This document shows positions 60,698-64,000 of a stretch of DNA of 64,000 nucleotides, in pieces; the stretch's first letter is position 1, and every line of letters begins with the position of its first letter. The notes below the pieces were generated by a model. It saw only the letters and a list, made by a program, of their open reading frames with translations. It ran no database searches and was not told the origin of the DNA. Both the position numbers and the translations under genes were made by a program. Source of the DNA: Methanococcoides sp. AM1 (GTDB lineage Archaea > Halobacteriota > Methanosarcinia > Methanosarcinales > Methanosarcinaceae); the NCBI RefSeq assembly GCF_900774055.1, contig NZ_CAAGSW010000002.1:452162-516161 (forward strand), given 5' to 3'.

Positions 60698-61195
60698 TTA
60701 TATGTATCTTTTCCAGAGTCGGACAGTAAGTGTTCCGGATGTGTATTGTGCAGGATTTATCTCTATAATAACTGGGATGGATGCTGCTATTACATTTCCG
60801 CTTGCTGCATTTTTACTTTTTTGTATGTCCCAATTGTGTTTTCCGTCGTCGGTATGGATCTCTACTGAGAACTCATTGTTCGCGGAGAATCGTGCAAAGA
60901 AAAGCTCATGTGTTTCTCTGTCTGAGACCGGGTCTGAGATCTCTTCAAGTATCTCAGCGGATATTATGTCGGGTCGTGTTCCCTGTAGTTCATCCCAGCT
61001 GGCAATGTTTTCAGCTATTCGGGATGCTTCTTCGTAGTTCTCTATAGAATGGCTCTGCTCATCGTAGATGAGGTAGGCTTTTGACATGACTGCAGCAAAG
61101 ACCACAAATCCAATGACTACCAGTGCTGTGGCAAGGATGTCATTGTGGGGTTCAAGGATCGCTTGCTCGTCATTGATGAACAAGTACAACTTCAA
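60698..61195 (-). CDS. Membrane-anchored pilin-like protein
   Basis: A 165-residue protein with one hydrophobic helix at about 23-41 (DILATALVVIGFVVFAAVMS) and a polar C-terminal domain. The start is TTG 61195 or a TTG at 61189 or 61183; no ATG lies near. It overlaps the upstream gene by 26 bases from TTG 61195. The arrangement of a helix after a short polar leader fits a pseudopilin fold, though the leader peptidase site is not clear. Third of four genes in one direction. Confidence 0.6.
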   Translation of the reverse strand: MKLYLFINDEQAILEPHNDILATALVVIGFVVFAAVMSKAYLIYDEQSHSIENYEEASRIAENIASWDELQGTRPDIISAEILEEISDPVSDRETHELFFARFSANNEFSVEIHTDDGKHNWDIQKSKNAASGNVIAASIPVIIEINPAQYTSGTLTVRLWKRYI

Positions 61196-61778
61196 GTCTA
61201 TTGACCTCGGAATCGTTTTTCAGGTAAATGGATGTTTTCTCAATGTGGACTATTTTTCCTGTATTTAACATTACTTCCTGACTGCCAACAGTTGAGATCA
61301 CTTCAAGGATAGTGGGTGTATCCGTAATCAAAGGAAGTTCGAGTGTTCCGTGCTGTCCATTGAAATTATTTGAAAGGATTGTTCTCATTTCAGTTTCATT
61401 AAGTGGAATTGTCCTGAATGCGAGGGGTTTGACCGAGTGAATATTCTGCTCATGATAAGTCGTTTCAAATCGTATGTATTCGCCGGAAATAAATGCATTA
61501 ATTGGATATTCGGAATTGAATGGATATGTGGAATATTGCCTGATGCTATCGGGCGAGATGCTGCCGATATCATCAATTGACATTTTCAGGTCAAGGACTT
61601 CGGAATCAAGTTGTCTTTGCATTTGGATATCACTAAAATCGGCTCCTATCTGGTAGAATGCGGCAAGTAATATTATGCTTGTTATCATCAATGCAGCTTT
61701 TGATAGGGTGAACTCGATCCAGCCGGATCGGTTCCTGAATATTTCCTGGATTGTATGGGGCATTATTTCGTTTTTCAT
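61170..61778 (-). CDS. Membrane-anchored pilin-like protein
   Basis: A 202-residue protein. After NRSGWIEFTLSKAAL comes a hydrophobic helix (about 24-44, MITSIILLAAFYQIGA) and an extracytoplasmic domain with NETEMRTIL and SEVNRLEVVLVHQ. It starts 2 bases after the stop of the upstream gene; an in-frame ATG at 61763 is an alternative. Family unknown; similar helix-first topology to its neighbours supports a joint surface structure. Confidence 0.6.
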   Translation of the reverse strand: MKNEIMPHTIQEIFRNRSGWIEFTLSKAALMITSIILLAAFYQIGADFSDIQMQRQLDSEVLDLKMSIDDIGSISPDSIRQYSTYPFNSEYPINAFISGEYIRFETTYHEQNIHSVKPLAFRTIPLNETEMRTILSNNFNGQHGTLELPLITDTPTILEVISTVGSQEVMLNTGKIVHIEKTSIYLKNDSEVNRLEVVLVHQ

Positions 61779-61780
61779 TT

Positions 61781-62254
61781 TTATTTTTCAGATATCTTTA
61801 CGAAGAGCATTCCTGTTATGGTTTCTCTTTCGGTTTCAAGTTTCAGTTCATGATGGCCGGGGGATATTGTGTATGCACCGGTCATGTTCTCGTTGGAAAA
61901 TGCGGACATTGATTCGTATATGGTATGTCGTTCACCAATCTGCATATAATAATTTTTTGGGTTTGAAGGCCACAAGTTATCCTCGTGGGGCAGTTCTCCC
62001 ATATGCACTTTCACTTTTTCCGGAATGTCGATCTCCAGATAAATGATACTTCCTTCTCCGCGTACGGAGATTTGCTCGGAGTTTGAAACGAGTTTGTCAA
62101 TCTCGATTATGGCCATATTTTCGTCTGAACTTCCTTTTAGATCGGAGATCGCAGTGAAAAAAAGTGCCATTATGAGCAATATCAGGAGGGATGCAATTGT
62201 GAACCTTAAGGGCAGTGAATCGGCTGCCCTTTCGTTTTTGAGAAGTGAATACAT
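61781..62254 (-). CDS. Membrane-anchored protein, first gene of the cluster
   Basis: A 157-residue protein. KNERAADSLPLRF precedes a hydrophobic helix (about 18-38, TIASLLILLIMALFF), then a beta-rich domain (GEGSIIYLEIDIPEKVKVHM, HELKLETERETITGMLF). The basic stretch before the helix and the size resemble archaeal type IV pilin-like accessory proteins. It lies 17 bases after hisS on the same strand, so the cluster may be transcribed with hisS. Confidence 0.6.
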   Translation of the reverse strand: MYSLLKNERAADSLPLRFTIASLLILLIMALFFTAISDLKGSSDENMAIIEIDKLVSNSEQISVRGEGSIIYLEIDIPEKVKVHMGELPHEDNLWPSNPKNYYMQIGERHTIYESMSAFSNENMTGAYTISPGHHELKLETERETITGMLFVKISEK

Positions 62255-62271
62255 ACTTTTGGGTTATAGTA

Positions 62272-63507
62272 TCAGTTGCTTTTTATCAACTGCATGGCTT
62301 CTTCAATTGGCAGCTGCAACTGCTCTCCGCTTTGCATGTTCTTTACTGTCAATTTACCCGATTCGATCTCTTTTTTCCCTACAATGACTACGTAGTCTGC
62401 ATCAATGTTATTAGCATGGGATAGTTGAGTTTTGAAGTTGCGTTTCATGATGTCTATGTAAACGGTGAGTTCATTACGCATCTTTGTTGCTACTTTTATT
62501 GCATCAGTGCGGGTATCATCAGTTGCGACAATCACTACTTTATTTTCTTTTGGAGGCTGTATCTCACAGATCTCCATTATGCGATCGAACCCAACTCCGA
62601 ATCCGGTTGAAGGTACATCTCCTCCGCCAAAGAGGGATATGAGTTGGTAGGAACCGCCACCACAGACCTGGTTCTGTGCACCAAGACCTTCTGCGTATAT
62701 CTCAAACACCATTCCTGTGTAGTAATCCAGTCCCCTTGCGATGCCAAGGTCGACGTCGTAGTCGATCTCATATGCATCAAGCAGGGTAAGAAGTTCTTCG
62801 AACTTGTCGATCTCTTCAATGTCTCCCAGGATCTCTCTTGCTTTTGCGATAGCTTCTGAACCGCTTAGGCAGATTAGCTCAAGAAGGTTTCTTCGGAGTT
62901 CAGCAGGTGCGTTTATCTCTTCGAAGTAGTTGTCAAGTCCTTCATCGTCCTTTTTATCGACAAGGCGCATGATCTTGCTCTTTTGTTCGTCTTCTGTATC
63001 CTTGAGGATGTGGCGTATAATTCCTAAGTGACCAACATGCAGGTCACCTTTGATGCCTGCTGATTCTATCATGTTCGTTGCAAGGGCAATGATCTCTGCA
63101 TCTGCGGCTGCGCGGTTGCTGCCTATGACCTCTACGCCAAATTGCCAGAATTCCCTGAAGCGTCCTTTTTGCGGTCTTTCATACCTGAAGCAATTCTCAA
63201 AATAGAACAACTTAAGTGGTCTGGACATTGCCTGCATTTCGTTGACGTACATCCTCATCACAGGTGCGGTAAGTTCGGGGCGCAATGTCATGTCCCTGTC
63301 ACCTTTGTCGCTGAAATTATAAAGTTCGCCTACCACGCCTTCTCCGGATTTAAGGGTGAAGAGCTCCAGATGCTCGAATGTGGGTGTAATGACCTCTTTG
63401 TATCCCCATTTTGTCACTACCTGCCTCATGATGTTCTCTACATTTCTCCTGCGAGCGGTCTCTTCTGGAAGGAAGTCCCTTGTTCCTCTTGGTTTGCTGA
63501 CTTTCAT
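62272..63507 (-). CDS. hisS: Histidyl-tRNA synthetase
   Basis: A 411-residue class II HisRS. Motif 1 region starts [19 protein letters not shown], motif 2 is [18 protein letters not shown], the His A motif is [15 protein letters not shown] and motif 3 [13 protein letters not shown] continues to [11 protein letters not shown]. The C-terminal 90 residues are the anticodon-binding fold. Length is normal. Four membrane-protein genes follow. Confidence 0.97.
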   Translation of the reverse strand: MKVSKPRGTRDFLPEETARRRNVENIMRQVVTKWGYKEVITPTFEHLELFTLKSGEGVVGELYNFSDKGDRDMTLRPELTAPVMRMYVNEMQAMSRPLKLFYFENCFRYERPQKGRFREFWQFGVEVIGSNRAAADAEIIALATNMIESAGIKGDLHVGHLGIIRHILKDTEDEQKSKIMRLVDKKDDEGLDNYFEEINAPAELRRNLLELICLSGSEAIAKAREILGDIEEIDKFEELLTLLDAYEIDYDVDLGIARGLDYYTGMVFEIYAEGLGAQNQVCGGGSYQLISLFGGGDVPSTGFGVGFDRIMEICEIQPPKENKVVIVATDDTRTDAIKVATKMRNELTVYIDIMKRNFKTQLSHANNIDADYVVIVGKKEIESGKLTVKNMQSGEQLQLPIEEAMQLIKSN

Positions 63508-63894
63508 TTTGATCGAATCCTGCTGATGCGGATTATTATAATTATTTTCGGCACTACGTTTTATGCCATTATTCTTGTTATATTATGTAGGGCCTGTGGT
63601 ATTTGGCTGGTCTATAGTAAGGAATGATGTATTTTATATTTTCGATTAGTTTTCTCATAAGATGTTGCCCGAAGAACGGTTGATTTTTGTATTTTCAAAT
63701 AATTTGATGCTTCAATTTTATTATGGATCTGTGTTCTTTGATTGCTGAATTATATACTGGATACTATTTTCTGTGCTATTTTATTGTTGATGTATTCGTC
63801 GTTTGAAGTATTAAATTTGCATCTAATATATACCCATGTCACACATTGTCACACAACGTATATATGCAAGGGGGCTATTGTAGGGGTGCTCTCA
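63508..63894. other. Intergenic region with direct repeats and a promoter
   Basis: 387 bases between hisS and a partial ORF. GTCACACA occurs at 63838-63845 and 63848-63855, 10 bases apart, directly before a TATA-like ACGTATATATG (63857-63867). A related TGTGTCAC is near the window end. The repeats look like regulator half-sites; nothing else found. Confidence 0.45.
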
Positions 63895-64000
63895 ATGAGC
63901 TGGTTGCTGTCGATTCTGACACGATCTGTTGAGAGTTCGAAAAACGTGATATATTTTCACGCATATCGGCACATTCTCCAAAAATGTGTCACAATCTTCC
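63895..64000 (+). CDS. Possible gene running off the window end
   Basis: ATG 63895 starts a frame that stays open to the last base (35 codons). A GGGGTG site (63882-63887) lies 7 bases upstream and a TATA-like element about 30 bases upstream. The product begins MSWLLSILTRSVESSKNVIY; no family can be recognised from so little. It may be noise. Confidence 0.3.
   Translation, partial: MSWLLSILTRSVESSKNVIYFHAYRHILQKCVTIF

Overview
The window looks like the chromosome of a methylotrophic methanogen of the Methanosarcinales (Methanococcoides/Methanolobus type). The best lineage marker is a 502-residue methanogen-type (type 2) seryl-tRNA synthetase whose zinc ligands fall at the same positions as in Methanosarcina. 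Archaeal GluRS, ribosomal proteins eS1 and uS15, a KEOPS Pcc1 subunit, TATA boxes placed for leaderless transcripts and GGTGA-type ribosome binding sites agree with this. The exact genus is inference.

Layout. (1) 1-3084: host DNA with the end of a class I photolyase gene and a self-regulated MarR-MATE efflux operon. (2) 3085-39615: an integrated element of about 36.4 kb, visibly more AT-rich than its surroundings. It sits in a tRNA-Leu(UAG) gene. The 5' half of the interrupted tRNA is at 3085-3125 and the 3' half at 39562-39615; their acceptor and anticodon stems still complement each other. The element carries an intact but different tRNA-Leu(UAG) at 3214-3298 and a tyrosine integrase beside its right end. 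(3) 39616-64000: host DNA with stress genes (msrA, msrB, Rieske protein, MscS), gltX, eS1, serS, a run from uracil-DNA glycosylase through Pcc1 and a DHH nuclease to a UDP-GlcNAc operon (glmU-like, glmS, glmM, second glmU-like), rpsO, a four-gene cluster of membrane-anchored (possibly pilin-like) proteins, and hisS.

The element looks like an integrated plasmid-like replicon turned defence island. The left end holds a repressor-like gene, a divergent promoter region and a three-gene replication operon ending in a D5/P4-type primase-helicase. Defence-type cargo follows: an ABC-three-component system (9555-13160) with two micro-membrane genes behind it; a symmetric 199-bp array of six 7-bp motifs; a zinc-motif protein; a protein with 11 tandem C2H2 zinc fingers; a nucleotidyltransferase-like protein; a PD-(D/E)XK nuclease; a BglII-like endonuclease with a membrane partner; a PLD-TPR protein coupled to an RNase III-like protein; and two unknown genes with a serine recombinase. 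The last block is an 11.3-kb minus-strand run encoding a UvrD-type helicase fused to a Cas4/AddB-like Fe-S nuclease, type III Mod and Res, an Mrr-type endonuclease, a zinc-ribbon protein and a second RNase III-like protein. I see no capsid, portal or terminase genes and no CRISPR array.

Best candidates for something undescribed are the two RNase III-domain proteins tied to DNA-defence genes, the 11-finger C2H2 protein, the symmetric motif array, and the split host tRNA apparently replaced by an element-borne copy. All functional statements come from reading the sequence; no searches were run.
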